Assembly: GCF_900177675.1 (NCBI RefSeq)
Contig: NZ_FXWM01000001.1
Span: forward strand, 5,279,001-5,343,000
Source: Bacillus sp. OV166
GTDB taxonomy: Bacteria; Bacillota; Bacilli; Bacillales; Cytobacillaceae
Direction of reading: 5' to 3'
DNA: 64,000 nucleotides
Below the pieces are notes generated by a model. It worked only from the letters and a program-made list of their open reading frames with translations, did no database searches and was not told the origin of the DNA. The position numbers and the translations under genes are program-made. Shown piece after piece: positions 35,197-44,160 of the stretch. Numbering within the stretch: position 1 is the stretch's first letter; each line of letters opens with the position of its first letter.

Positions 35197-36312
35197 ATGA
35201 AAGATCCACGTATTGAGAAACTGGCAAAAAATCTAATTAATTACTCGGTACAGCTTCAAAAGGGAGAAAAAGTTTTAATTGAAAACTTTGGACTTCAGCG
35301 TGAACTTGTGACTGCCCTCGTGAAGGAAGCCTATCTAGCAGGGGGATACCCTTTTGTGCTCTTAAAGGACCATCAAGTGGATCGCTCTCTTTTATTAGGT
35401 GCCCAGGAAGAGCAATTTAACATGATGGCAGAATTTGAAGCAAATGTGATGAGCAAAATGGATGCATACATAGGTCTTCGTTCGGGTGATAACATCAGTG
35501 AACAATCAGATGTTCCTGATGATAAAATGAAAGTCCATGGAAATACCATTGGTAAAAAGGTCCATCGTGACATCCGTGTTCCTAAGACAAAATGGGTTGT
35601 TCTAAGATATCCAACTTCGTCCATGGCCCAATTAGCAAAGATGAGTACGGAAGCATTTGAAAACTTTTACTTTGATGTTTGTAACCTTGATTATGGAAAA
35701 ATGGATAAAGCAATGGATAGTCTTAAAGAGCTTATGGATCGTACTGACAAAGTACGAATTACTGGTCCAGGAACGGATCTAAGCTTTTCCATTAAGGATA
35801 TTCCAGCCATTAAATGTGCAGGACGGTTAAACATTCCTGATGGTGAAGTTTATACTGCGCCTGTTAAGGACTCCGTTAATGGGGTTATCACTTATAACAC
35901 TCCATCTCCGTATCAAGGTTTTACATTTGAAAATGTGAAGCTGACTTTTAAAGATGGGAAAATTGTAGAAGCTGAGTCTAACGATTCTAGCCGGATCAAT
36001 AAAATTTTTGATACGGATGAAGGGGCCCGCTATATTGGGGAATTTGCTATTGGGGTAAATCCTTTTATCCTCAATCCAATGCAAGATATCTTGTTTGATG
36101 AAAAGATTGCTGGCAGCTTTCATTTTACTCCTGGACAATGCTATGATGATGCCTTTAATGGAAACCATTCAAATATCCACTGGGATATGGTTAATATCCA
36201 ACGTCCTGAGTATGGCGGTGGGGAGATGTATTTTGATGAGGTATTAATCCGCAAAGATGGTCTGTTCGTTATTCCTGAATTAGAAGTGTTAAATCCTGAA
36301 AACCTTAAATAA
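35197..36312 (+). CDS. ampS: M29-family aminopeptidase
   Basis: 371 residues, somewhat shorter than the 408-413 residues of the best-known M29 enzymes. Metal ligands and catalytic residues are still present: NIPDGEVYTAP (Glu), GARYIGEFAIGVNP (Glu), GSFHFTPGQCYDDAF (His and Tyr) and SNIHWDMV (His and Asp). It removes N-terminal residues from peptides in the cytoplasm. RBS TTGGAGGCGTAAAAAT. Divergent from ytxG, and followed by a terminator. Confidence 0.9.
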   Translation: MKDPRIEKLAKNLINYSVQLQKGEKVLIENFGLQRELVTALVKEAYLAGGYPFVLLKDHQVDRSLLLGAQEEQFNMMAEFEANVMSKMDAYIGLRSGDNISEQSDVPDDKMKVHGNTIGKKVHRDIRVPKTKWVVLRYPTSSMAQLAKMSTEAFENFYFDVCNLDYGKMDKAMDSLKELMDRTDKVRITGPGTDLSFSIKDIPAIKCAGRLNIPDGEVYTAPVKDSVNGVITYNTPSPYQGFTFENVKLTFKDGKIVEAESNDSSRINKIFDTDEGARYIGEFAIGVNPFILNPMQDILFDEKIAGSFHFTPGQCYDDAFNGNHSNIHWDMVNIQRPEYGGGEMYFDEVLIRKDGLFVIPELEVLNPENLK

Positions 36313-36315
36313 AAG

Positions 36316-36352
36316 GAAGGATGCCAACAATCGCTGGCATCCTTCTTTTTAT
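36316..36352 (+). terminator. Terminator of ampS
   Basis: Stem AAGGATGCCA/TGGCATCCTT with a 9-nt loop followed by CTTTTTATTT. Confidence 0.9.
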
Positions 36353-36374
36353 TTAGGCTTTTTTAAACTTGGCT

Positions 36375-36472
36375 GTTGATTTCCGCTCCAGGCGCGTGCG
36401 GTTCGCGGGCGGTCCGGGGAGCCTCCTCGGCCCCGTCCTCCCGCAGGAGTCTTCGCGCCTTCCGCTCCAATC
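36375..36472. repeat. GC-rich dispersed repeat, copy 1 (internally deleted)
   Basis: 98 bases of about 65% GC in AT-rich surroundings. The outer arms (GTTGATTTCCGCTCCAGG and CCGCTCCAATC) and the inner CCGCAGGAGTCTTCGCGCC match the reverse complement of the copy at 60162-60292, but about 30 central bases are missing. It is flanked by 9-bp direct repeats AACTTGGCT (36366-36374 and 36473-36481). Confidence 0.85.
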
Positions 36473-36511
36473 AACTTGGCTATAAAATCAAAAATAACCT
36501 TTATCACAGCA

Positions 36512-37813
36512 TTATTTTATACGTTGTTTTTCGTATGATTCTTGGAATTTTTGAATGTCTCCAGCGCCCATGAAAATAATTACGCTGTTTTCGTATTCAT
36601 TTAGTACGGATGTATTTTCTTCGGTAATTATTTCAGAACCTTCAATTCGGTCCTGGAGATCCTTTATTGATAGTTTCCCATGATTTTCACGAGCAGAGCC
36701 GAAGATCTCACACAAATAGGCTTTGTCCGCTTCACGTAAACTTTTCGCAAAGTCTTCTAAGAACGCTTGAGTGCGTGAAAAAGTATGTGGCTGGAAGACC
36801 GCCACAATTTTCCGATCCGGATATTTTTGCTTAGCTGCATCGATAGTTGCTTTAATTTCAGTTGGGTGATGGGCGTAATCATCAATTAAAATCTGTGTCC
36901 CAATTCTTTTTTCGGAAAATCTTCTTTTTACACCTTGGAAGGTAGTTAATTGGTCCTTGACTATCTCTACATTTGTTTCTTCATAATGGCACAATCCAAT
37001 AACGGCAAGTGCGTTTAACACACTATGATCACCAAAGGTTGGGATGGAAAATGTATCATAGAATGTATTGCGAATAAATACATCAAAGCTCGTTCCACTA
37101 GTTGTTTTCACAATATTTTTGGCTTGATAGTCATTCTCCTCGCCAAAACCATAAAACAAGACAGGGACCTTTGCTTGGATTTTTTGAAGCTGTTCATCAT
37201 CGCCATAAGCGAAGATTCCTTTTTTCACCTGAATAGCCATCTCTTGAAATGCCGAAAAGACATCATCAATATTCGCAAAGTAATCGGGATGATCAAAATC
37301 GATATTTGTCATAATCGCATAGTCAGGAAAATAAGACAAGAAGTGCCTTCTGTATTCACAGGCTTCAAATACAAAGTATTCCGAGCCCTCTTTACCTTTA
37401 CCTGTTCCGTCACCAATTAAAAACGAGGTAGGTTTAGCCCCTTCAATCACATGGGCGAGTAAACCTGTTGTAGACGTCTTACCGTGCGCACCGGTGACCG
37501 CAACACTAGTAAAGTTCTGCATAAAGTCGCCCAAAAACCGATGGTATCGCACAATAGGGAGACCTAGCTTCATGGCCTCTTTAATTTCCTCATGGGTATC
37601 TGGAAAAGCATTTCCTGCAATAATCGTCATTCCTGGCTTGATATTCTCCTTTTGAAAGGGAAGGATCGTTATCCCTGATTGTTCAAGGGCCAGTTGTGTA
37701 AAAAAGCGCTTTTCGACATCGGAGCCTTGCACTTTAAATTTCATATCATGTAGAACTTGTGCGAGTGCACTCATTCCAGACCCCTTTATACCTACAAAAT
37801 GGTAAATAGTCAT
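36512..37813 (-). CDS. murC: UDP-N-acetylmuramate--L-alanine ligase
   Basis: 433 residues from the ATG behind TTGTTGGAGGTTCTTCT. First amino-acid addition in peptidoglycan precursor synthesis. N-terminal HFVGIKGSGMSALAQ binds the nucleotide sugar, the ATP P-loop is VTGAHGKTSTTG (about residue 108), and the later motifs NIDFDHPDYF and DDYAHHPTEI are present, as is FQPHTFSRT. Located next to sftA as in B. subtilis. The 234 bases upstream hold a TATAAT but I see no clear -35 box and no other feature. Confidence 0.97.
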   Translation of the reverse strand: MTIYHFVGIKGSGMSALAQVLHDMKFKVQGSDVEKRFFTQLALEQSGITILPFQKENIKPGMTIIAGNAFPDTHEEIKEAMKLGLPIVRYHRFLGDFMQNFTSVAVTGAHGKTSTTGLLAHVIEGAKPTSFLIGDGTGKGKEGSEYFVFEACEYRRHFLSYFPDYAIMTNIDFDHPDYFANIDDVFSAFQEMAIQVKKGIFAYGDDEQLQKIQAKVPVLFYGFGEENDYQAKNIVKTTSGTSFDVFIRNTFYDTFSIPTFGDHSVLNALAVIGLCHYEETNVEIVKDQLTTFQGVKRRFSEKRIGTQILIDDYAHHPTEIKATIDAAKQKYPDRKIVAVFQPHTFSRTQAFLEDFAKSLREADKAYLCEIFGSARENHGKLSIKDLQDRIEGSEIITEENTSVLNEYENSVIIFMGAGDIQKFQESYEKQRIK

Positions 37814-38047
37814 AGAAGAACCTCCAACAACGTCTATCTGTATAACAGTATATGACATCTGTCTGTATTTGCTAATAAGAAAAACTGAGTGCGATTGCAC
37901 CCTAAAAAAACATTTACTTGTAAAAACATATTTAATAATTATAACATTATTCATCCTGAAAAACTATTTGCGGATCTAAAATCTTTACGGCCGCACTAGT
38001 CAGTCCACTATATATTATTTGTTCCTGTCATTAAAGAATACTATAGA

Positions 38048-40522
38048 TTAATTATTTGCACTAGCATCTTGGATTGACTCTAAATCGGCTAAGGTAATTA
38101 AAACTTCACGTGCCTTGCTTCCATTTGCGCTGGTAATATACCCATGGGTCTCAAGCATATCCATTAACCTTGCCGCTCGGTTGTATCCTATTTTAAACCG
38201 CCTTTGCAGGCTTGAAGTGGAAGCACCGCCTTGGTCAATAATAAATTCGCAGGCTTCATAAAAAAGTTCATCTTCATTTTCGGTTACTTGTGCTTTTTTT
38301 AATAGTTCTTCTTGCTCGAACAAGTACTCTGGCTCCCGCTGCTCCCTCACATGACCCACCACTAGATCAATCTCTTCATCCGATACAAACGTTCCTTGAA
38401 GACGAACGGGTTTAGAGGAGCCGTTTTCTAAAAATAACATATCGCCGCGTCCTAGCAACTTTTCTGCACCGCTAATATCTATAATCGTCCGCGAGTCGAC
38501 CTGAGAAGAAACGGAGAAGGCGACTCGTGTCGGAATATTAGCTTTAATTAATCCAGTTATCACATCCACCGAAGGTCTTTGTGTTGCCACGATGAGATGA
38601 ATACCACAGGCTCTAGCCTTTTGAGCAATCCTGCAAATTGCTTCTTCCACATCTGCTGGGGACATCATCATTAAATCGGCTAACTCATCAATGACAATAA
38701 CAATGAATGGAAGTTTATCTGAATACTGTTTATGTTTTATAGCCAATTCATTAAAGCGGTTAATGTCACGAACGCCAGTATGGGCGAATAATTCGTAACG
38801 TCTTTCCATTTCCTCTACAGCCCATTTTAATGCAGCTGTTGCCGCCTTTACATCCGTTATAACTGGACTAACAAGATGTGGAATACGGTTGTATGGAGCA
38901 AGTTCCACCATTTTTGGATCAATCAGCAATAGCTTTAAATCTTCTGGGCTAGCCTTAAATAGCAAGCTAACTAAAATCGTGTTAATACAAACGCTCTTTC
39001 CTGACCCGGTCGCTCCTGCAATCAAGCCGTGGGGCATCTTCTTTAAGTCAGTTACAATCGGTTTTCCGGCAATATCAAGGCCAAGTACCGCTGTTAATGG
39101 TGACGTAGATTCTTTAAAGATGCTGCTTTGAATAATTTCGTTAATGAATACAGGTCGCGACTTTTGGTTTGGAACTTCGATCCCAATGGTATGTTTTCCG
39201 GGAATAGGAGCTTCAATCCGAATATCTCTTGCGGCAAGACTTAACTTGATATCATCACTTAAGTTAGTTATTTTATTTACTTTCACACCTGGCTCTGGTT
39301 GGACCTCAAAGCGGGTGACGGAAGGACCTTGTGTCACATTAACAACACTTGCACCTACATTAAAGTTTTGTAAGGTTTCGTTTAAAATCTCCTCTTGCTC
39401 TAGTAACCATTTGGTATCATTCACCACAGTAACAGGAGGGTTTAGTAAACTATCTGTTGGGAATGCATAATAGTCATCATCGGTAGGTGGCAGACTCTCT
39501 TTTTCCTTGATTGGGAACAGGTCAATTACTTGACTAACCTTCTCTGCCTGCTTATTCTCAGTTGGGACCTCAGACGGCTGTTCGAGCGCTCTTTTTCGTT
39601 TTCGCTCTTCCCATTTCTGTTTATCTTGTTTTAACATCATCACATTAAATGGCAAATTAGATCGCTTCGGTGCGGGCGGTTCAGGTAAAGCCTCAACTAC
39701 TTCCGCTTCCTCGATGGATTCTGTTGAAACTGCAATTAAATCTTTTACTTCCTCTATTGAATCTTCTTCCTGTGTTACTTCCTGTGTTACTTCCTCTGTC
39801 GCTTCTTCTTCTTGTGTTACTTCCTCTTCAACTTCAACCAATTCTATCTGAATTTCTGGCATTGGAATTGGAACAATCTCTTCGATCGTGTGTTCCAGCA
39901 GTTCAGATGATGGCTTTTCTTCGATAAGGCCCACTTGTTCTTCTTGATTAATTTCTAACCAAGTTGTTTCCACCTCTAGCTGTTCCTCATCGTTAACAAA
40001 TGGTACAGTTTTCTCCGTTTCGGTCATCGTTTCTTTTGAAACAACTAAACTATCAAACCGATTTTCAACAACATCGTTTAAGAAATGGCTTAATTCATGC
40101 TCGACTATGATATCCGTATTCTTAGGCCGCTGATTAAATCCAAAAACAGGCGAAGGAATTTCTGTTGGTTGGAAGGGACCCTTCTTTTTAGGCAGCGGCT
40201 CTTGTTTGCTTTTAGGGACTTCCTTTTTGACTGTTTGAACCACAGACTTTTCCGTCATTTTGACTTTTTCCGGAAGCCGCTCTGTTCGTTTTTGACGCAA
40301 TGTTTCTTCCTTCACTTTCTGAGTTTTCTTAGGAATGGGTGTATAAGAAGAACGATTGCTTCCCTTTGGGTATTGATAGGATATTTTTGTATCCAAATCC
40401 TTTAGATTTTCATATTTGTTTAGTAACGGCGGACCTTCATGTTTATGTAAAATGTAACTGTCAAATTCTTCATCATCTTCCTCTTTTTTTAATCTTTGAA
40501 AAAAGTTTTGGAACCAGCTCAA
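38048..40522 (-). CDS. sftA: DNA translocase SftA (soluble FtsK/SpoIIIE family)
   Basis: 824 residues from a TTG start behind AGAAAGAGTGATAGT, opening MSWFQNFFQRLKKEED. There is no transmembrane segment, which separates SftA from SpoIIIE. A long acidic, low-complexity linker (about 100-330, with repeated VTQEE and Glu runs) leads to the motor: GATGSGKSVCINT (Walker A), FIVIVIDELADLMMM (Walker B) and ATQRPSVDVITG. The C-terminal winged-helix gamma domain (GGASTSSLQRRFKIGYNRA) reads SRS/KOPS-like sequences. It clears chromosomal DNA from the septum. Confidence 0.95.
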   Translation of the reverse strand: MSWFQNFFQRLKKEEDDEEFDSYILHKHEGPPLLNKYENLKDLDTKISYQYPKGSNRSSYTPIPKKTQKVKEETLRQKRTERLPEKVKMTEKSVVQTVKKEVPKSKQEPLPKKKGPFQPTEIPSPVFGFNQRPKNTDIIVEHELSHFLNDVVENRFDSLVVSKETMTETEKTVPFVNDEEQLEVETTWLEINQEEQVGLIEEKPSSELLEHTIEEIVPIPMPEIQIELVEVEEEVTQEEEATEEVTQEVTQEEDSIEEVKDLIAVSTESIEEAEVVEALPEPPAPKRSNLPFNVMMLKQDKQKWEERKRKRALEQPSEVPTENKQAEKVSQVIDLFPIKEKESLPPTDDDYYAFPTDSLLNPPVTVVNDTKWLLEQEEILNETLQNFNVGASVVNVTQGPSVTRFEVQPEPGVKVNKITNLSDDIKLSLAARDIRIEAPIPGKHTIGIEVPNQKSRPVFINEIIQSSIFKESTSPLTAVLGLDIAGKPIVTDLKKMPHGLIAGATGSGKSVCINTILVSLLFKASPEDLKLLLIDPKMVELAPYNRIPHLVSPVITDVKAATAALKWAVEEMERRYELFAHTGVRDINRFNELAIKHKQYSDKLPFIVIVIDELADLMMMSPADVEEAICRIAQKARACGIHLIVATQRPSVDVITGLIKANIPTRVAFSVSSQVDSRTIIDISGAEKLLGRGDMLFLENGSSKPVRLQGTFVSDEEIDLVVGHVREQREPEYLFEQEELLKKAQVTENEDELFYEACEFIIDQGGASTSSLQRRFKIGYNRAARLMDMLETHGYITSANGSKAREVLITLADLESIQDASANN

Positions 40523-40642
40523 AACTATCACTCTTTCTACTTTCAACTTTCACTATCACTCTATTTTATCAGTTTTTCATATTTTTTCGACATAATTCTT
40601 TGAAATGAGTCAAAATACATGCAGACTAAATATCGTGCAATG

Positions 40643-40676
40643 AAAAAAGATCACCTTTCTTGATGTGATCCTTTTT
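40643..40676 (-). terminator. Terminator of ytpQ
   Basis: Minus-strand stem GGATCACA/ GGTGATCT-type arms with a loop of about 9 nt and TTTTTT, just past the ytpQ stop. Confidence 0.85.
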
Positions 40677-40685
40677 CTATTTTGA

Positions 40686-41480
40686 TTATTTATTTTTCCC
40701 TAAAATAAAAATAGGTTCTAATTCACCATTTTCATATAAAAATGAAAGGGCAGTGATTGGTACATGACCGTTTGCGAAAAAGCTCATTGCCATTTGCGCT
40801 AGCACATCATAGCCTCTGTCATTACGAATATCAGCGATAATTAATACATCCTGATGTGGAACAGCAAGTACCATCGTACCAGTAAATTGCTTCTCCATTT
40901 CATTTATGAATCCCTTATTTAAGATCCTGCTTGCATCGTATCCATCATTGGTATTGAGGAAGTAAAAACTATTGCCAGCCACTTGGTCTTCTTTTAAAGG
41001 AGTCGACAGGGATCTTACATTAAATAAGGCAATTTCCTTAATCCTTTTAGCTTTCCAGCCCTCTTTAGCCATGATACGTGAGTCAATTAGCCGATACGTA
41101 CTGCCTTGATCATACGCATAATAAATTTTTGTTTCCGCTGTGTGGTCGTCAATTAAGAATGGCACACCCTCTTCTGCTTCTGATGGGAAAGAAGTGGAGC
41201 GGATAACGGGAAAGATTTTTTTCTCATGATTGGTTAATTGAATGTCGTCTTCCATGGCACGGAGGCCTTCTTCGATATAATAAACGACTTCATCAATGGC
41301 TTTTTCCTTTTCACTATGCCATTTGGCAATAATCCCAGGTAATGCTACTGTTATACCTTTACCGGTCTCTTTACTTTCAAATCGAAGTTGGTCTTTCTCA
41401 CGGTCATAAGTTATTAAACGATTTTTTCTTGCCAAGCGCTGTTCTAATTCACTTTTCATTTTTCTGCTATCCATTTTCAC
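40686..41480 (-). CDS. ytpQ: YtpQ, DUF1444 protein
   Basis: 264 residues of the DUF1444/YtpQ family, function unknown. Recognised by PGIIAKWHSEKEKAIDEVV, FPVIRSTSFP and the C-terminal LAVPHQDVLIIADIRNDRGY. No signal peptide or transmembrane segment is evident. Translation starts at GTG behind GGAGGG; an ATG two codons later is too close to the only alternative site. It is separated from ytpP by a terminator, so it probably has its own promoter. Confidence 0.85.
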   Translation of the reverse strand: MKMDSRKMKSELEQRLARKNRLITYDREKDQLRFESKETGKGITVALPGIIAKWHSEKEKAIDEVVYYIEEGLRAMEDDIQLTNHEKKIFPVIRSTSFPSEAEEGVPFLIDDHTAETKIYYAYDQGSTYRLIDSRIMAKEGWKAKRIKEIALFNVRSLSTPLKEDQVAGNSFYFLNTNDGYDASRILNKGFINEMEKQFTGTMVLAVPHQDVLIIADIRNDRGYDVLAQMAMSFFANGHVPITALSFLYENGELEPIFILGKNK

Positions 41481-41525
41481 CTTTTAATCCCTCCATTTTA
41501 GGAGCTACACTGCTTATTTTACAAT

Positions 41526-41561
41526 AAAAACCCTCCATCTCAAAAGGTGATGGAGGGTTTC
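41526..41561 (-). terminator. Terminator of ytpP
   Basis: Stem AACCCTCCATC/GATGGAGGGTT with an 8-nt loop and a minus-strand TTTTTATT tract. Confidence 0.92.
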
Positions 41562-41569
41562 GGACTTTT

Positions 41570-41884
41570 TTATTTCAAACCCGAAATAAAACCTTCAATT
41601 TCTTCTTGCGTTTTTCGGTCCTTACTTACGAATCGACCCAGCTCTTTCCCATTTTCAAAGGCAATAAAGCTCGGGATCCCAAAGACGTCTAATTGCTGAC
41701 ATATTTCAATAAACTGATCACGGTCTACATGAACGAATGTATACTCATTAAATTTGGATTCTACTTCTGGTAGAACCGGCTCGATCACGCGACAATCGGG
41801 GCACCAGCCTGCAGAAAACATGAAGATCGTTTTCCCATGATCGCGCAGCTGTTCAAATTGCTCTACTGATTCTAAATTCTTCAA
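41570..41884 (-). CDS. ytpP: YtpP, thioredoxin-like protein
   Basis: 104 residues if translation begins at the TTG behind TGGAGGCGTTGAAT (MKNLESVEQFEQL); an ATG five codons upstream overlaps that site and is less likely. Thioredoxin fold with redox motif FSAGWCPDCRVIEPVL (CPDC instead of CGPC) and the cis-proline in FGIPSFIAF. It probably reduces disulfides on unknown partners. A YtpP-like thioredoxin works in bacillithiol-linked thiol repair in related species. Confidence 0.9.
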   Translation of the reverse strand: MKNLESVEQFEQLRDHGKTIFMFSAGWCPDCRVIEPVLPEVESKFNEYTFVHVDRDQFIEICQQLDVFGIPSFIAFENGKELGRFVSKDRKTQEEIEGFISGLK

Positions 41885-41965
41885 ATTCAACGCCTCCATT
41901 TGAATATATGACCTTTTTCCTAACATCTTCACAAATCATATCAGCCCTGCTGCATTTCAGTCCAA

Positions 41966-42469
41966 TTATTTGCTCCTTTGATATTGTCCCACTAAAAGGT
42001 TCATAACATGAGTAAACATTTCAGAACGATTCACCATTCCATTTGTAAAAATCCCGACTGCTCCTTCTTGTTTCCTTACATTTTCCTTTTTCGCATAATC
42101 TTCCATAACCGGTCCGAGTTCTTCACCTGCCCTTAATCGAATGGCTATTTCTTCAGGCAGAGGGAGTCTTGCTCCACCTGCAATAATCGGCTCCCTCCCA
42201 ATTGATACAAGAGCCCCCCAGTTACAAATAAGCAAACCGTAACTCGTTTCCTGGACGCCTCCCTCAAGTCCAATCCCAATATCTCCATTTCCCTGCTTTA
42301 AGGCAGTTGCTGCTCGATTAATGGCTCCTCTTATCGTTTCTTCGTCGGAAAAAGGCTGCTCGCTGACACCCGATGGGATATCTAAGGAAACAAACTCATC
42401 TTCATGAGAAAAGCAGTTTTTTACTGCAGTAATTTTAGCAGGGTTCTTTGATCCAATGATAATTTTCAT
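41966..42469 (-). CDS. DUF84 house-cleaning NTPase (YjjX-like)
   Basis: 167 residues from the ATG behind AAAGGAGTTACTATA. The N-terminus MKIIIGSKNPAKITAVKNCF and the core GDIGIGLEGGVQE match the DUF84 / inosine-xanthosine triphosphatase family, which hydrolyses non-canonical purine nucleoside triphosphates. SDEETIRGAINRA is a further conserved stretch. The substrate is taken from E. coli YjjX and may differ. It lies between ytoP and ytpP on the same strand, 60 bases from ytoP, and is likely cotranscribed with ytoP. Confidence 0.85.
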   Translation of the reverse strand: MKIIIGSKNPAKITAVKNCFSHEDEFVSLDIPSGVSEQPFSDEETIRGAINRAATALKQGNGDIGIGLEGGVQETSYGLLICNWGALVSIGREPIIAGGARLPLPEEIAIRLRAGEELGPVMEDYAKKENVRKQEGAVGIFTNGMVNRSEMFTHVMNLLVGQYQRSK

Positions 42470-42529
42470 TATAGTAACTCCTTTAGACATAGTAAAAGGA
42501 GGCATAATGTAAAATGCCCCCCATTAAAA

Positions 42530-43603
42530 TTAGCTGTTGGCTTTAATGGAATCGACCGTTGTTTGGTCACAAGCCTTGACTAGTTTAACAATTAACTCTT
42601 TAGCCGCTGCATAATCATCAACATGAACAATGGAGGCATGCGTATGAATATACCGAGAACAAATACCAACGACAGCACTTGGAACGCCCTCATTCGATTG
42701 ATGGACACGACCTGCATCTGTTCCACCCTGTGAAACAAAATATTGGTAACGGATATTATGTGTTTCCGCTGTATCTAGTACAAACTCTCTCATCCCGCGA
42801 TGAGTAACCATTGACCGGTCAAGGATCCGGAGCAAGGCCCCTTTGCCTAATTGGCCAAACTCTTGTTTATCTCCTGTCATATCGTTGGCAGGACTTGCAT
42901 CCAGTGCAAAAAAGAGGTCAGGTTTAATCATATTGGCGGCAGTTTGGGCACCACGTAAGCCTACTTCTTCTTGCACCGTTGCACCTGAATAGAGAGTATT
43001 TGGCAAGGTTTCATCTTTAAGTTCTTGAAGCAATTCAATCGCTAAACCACAGCCGTAGCGATTATCCCATGCTTTAGCTAATATTTTTTTCGGATTAGCC
43101 ATTGGAGTAAATGGACAAATAGGCAAAATCGCCTGACCTGGCTTAATCCCAATTCGTTTTGCATCTTCACGGTCATCTGCGCCGATATCAATCAGCATGT
43201 TTTTAATTTCCATTGGTTTGTTGCGTCTTGCATCGTCTAATAGATGTGGTGGAATGGAACCAACGACACCAATCACAGGACCATTATTTGTCATTACTTG
43301 AACCCGCTGGGCAAGAATAACCTGACTCCACCATCCGCCAAGCGGCTGAAAACGAAGCATTCCATTATCCGTTATTGCAGTCACCATGAAGCCCACTTCA
43401 TCCATATGACCGGCTACCATTACGGTTGGACCAGTCTCCGTACCTCTTTTCACACCAAAGATGCTGCCAAGATTGTCTTGAACAATTTCATCTGAGTATT
43501 GTGACAGTTGTTCTCTCATGAATTTTCTTACTAAGTGTTCATTTCCAGAGGCACCTGGAAGCTCTGTTAACGTTTGAAAAAGCTTTAAGGTTTGTTCATT
43601 CAT
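42530..43603 (-). CDS. ytoP: YtoP, M42-family aminopeptidase
   Basis: 357 residues. Cobalt or zinc aminopeptidase of the glutamyl/PepA-like M42 group. Metal ligands are seen in VAGHMDEVGFMV (His, Asp), AKAWDNRYGCGLA (bridging Asp), SGATVQEEVGLRGAQ (catalytic Glu pair), FALDASPAND (Asp) and YIHTHASIVHVDD (His). These enzymes form large tetrahedral dodecamers in the cytoplasm. Located as in B. subtilis. Confidence 0.93.
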   Translation of the reverse strand: MNEQTLKLFQTLTELPGASGNEHLVRKFMREQLSQYSDEIVQDNLGSIFGVKRGTETGPTVMVAGHMDEVGFMVTAITDNGMLRFQPLGGWWSQVILAQRVQVMTNNGPVIGVVGSIPPHLLDDARRNKPMEIKNMLIDIGADDREDAKRIGIKPGQAILPICPFTPMANPKKILAKAWDNRYGCGLAIELLQELKDETLPNTLYSGATVQEEVGLRGAQTAANMIKPDLFFALDASPANDMTGDKQEFGQLGKGALLRILDRSMVTHRGMREFVLDTAETHNIRYQYFVSQGGTDAGRVHQSNEGVPSAVVGICSRYIHTHASIVHVDDYAAAKELIVKLVKACDQTTVDSIKANS

Positions 43604-43795
43604 TTTTTTTGAGGCTCCTTTGGATTTCTTTGGTAGTTTATGTAGATATTTTTATATTACAGAACTTCGATTTCTCTTTCCAACAATTGAATTTAATATT
43701 TGTCATATTATGTTCCACATGGCAAATACGATATACTAAAGAAGAGAATTCTTGATAGTAATCTTTTCCAAATTTATTTTTTTGGAGGTCCTGTT

Positions 43796-44119
43796 ATGAA
43801 TTGGAAGTCGTTTTTCCTCGGTGCAGCAGTTGGTATTATCGGTGGATTTGCTGCTAAAGAAATGATTAACTGTAAGACCAATGTTTCACCTGAAAAAGTA
43901 TTAGAACAAGTCAAAAAACAATTTAATCAGAATGGGCCGATTAGCGGGTCATGGATACATATGGAAGCAGAGCCGTATGAAAAGCAGCAAATCAATTATC
44001 GTGTTTACAAAGGTGGTATTTCTAAAAACAACAATGGCACAAACGAACAATTTGAATTCATTGCTGATGCCCAAACAGGAACACTTTTAGACGTGCGTAA
44101 TTTATCTAGTGTTTCTTAG
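43796..44119 (+). CDS. ytzB: YtzB, small PepSY-like protein
   Basis: 107 residues from the ATG behind TTGGAGGTCCTGTT. An N-terminal hydrophobic, glycine-rich segment (SFFLGAAVGIIGGFAAKEMI) is followed by a PepSY-like beta domain (VLEQVKKQFNQNGPISGSW ... FEFIADAQTGTLLDVRNLS). It probably faces the outside and may modulate peptidases. No direct evidence for function. Divergent from ytoP and convergent with ytnP. Confidence 0.82.
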   Translation: MNWKSFFLGAAVGIIGGFAAKEMINCKTNVSPEKVLEQVKKQFNQNGPISGSWIHMEAEPYEKQQINYRVYKGGISKNNNGTNEQFEFIADAQTGTLLDVRNLSSVS

Positions 44120-44123
44120 TCAA

Positions 44124-44158
44124 AATAGCCGTTCCTTAAAAGGGATACGGCTATTTTT
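44124..44158. terminator. Bidirectional terminator between ytzB and ytnP
   Basis: Stem AAAATAGCCGT/ACGGCTATTTT with inner CC/GG pairing and T-runs on both strands. Confidence 0.9.
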
Positions 44159-44160
44159 CT

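Noticed and set aside
36376..36573. Arg/Ser-rich frame over the GC-rich repeat
   Set aside because: It is an open frame created by the GC-rich palindrome, has no start signal and overlaps murC.
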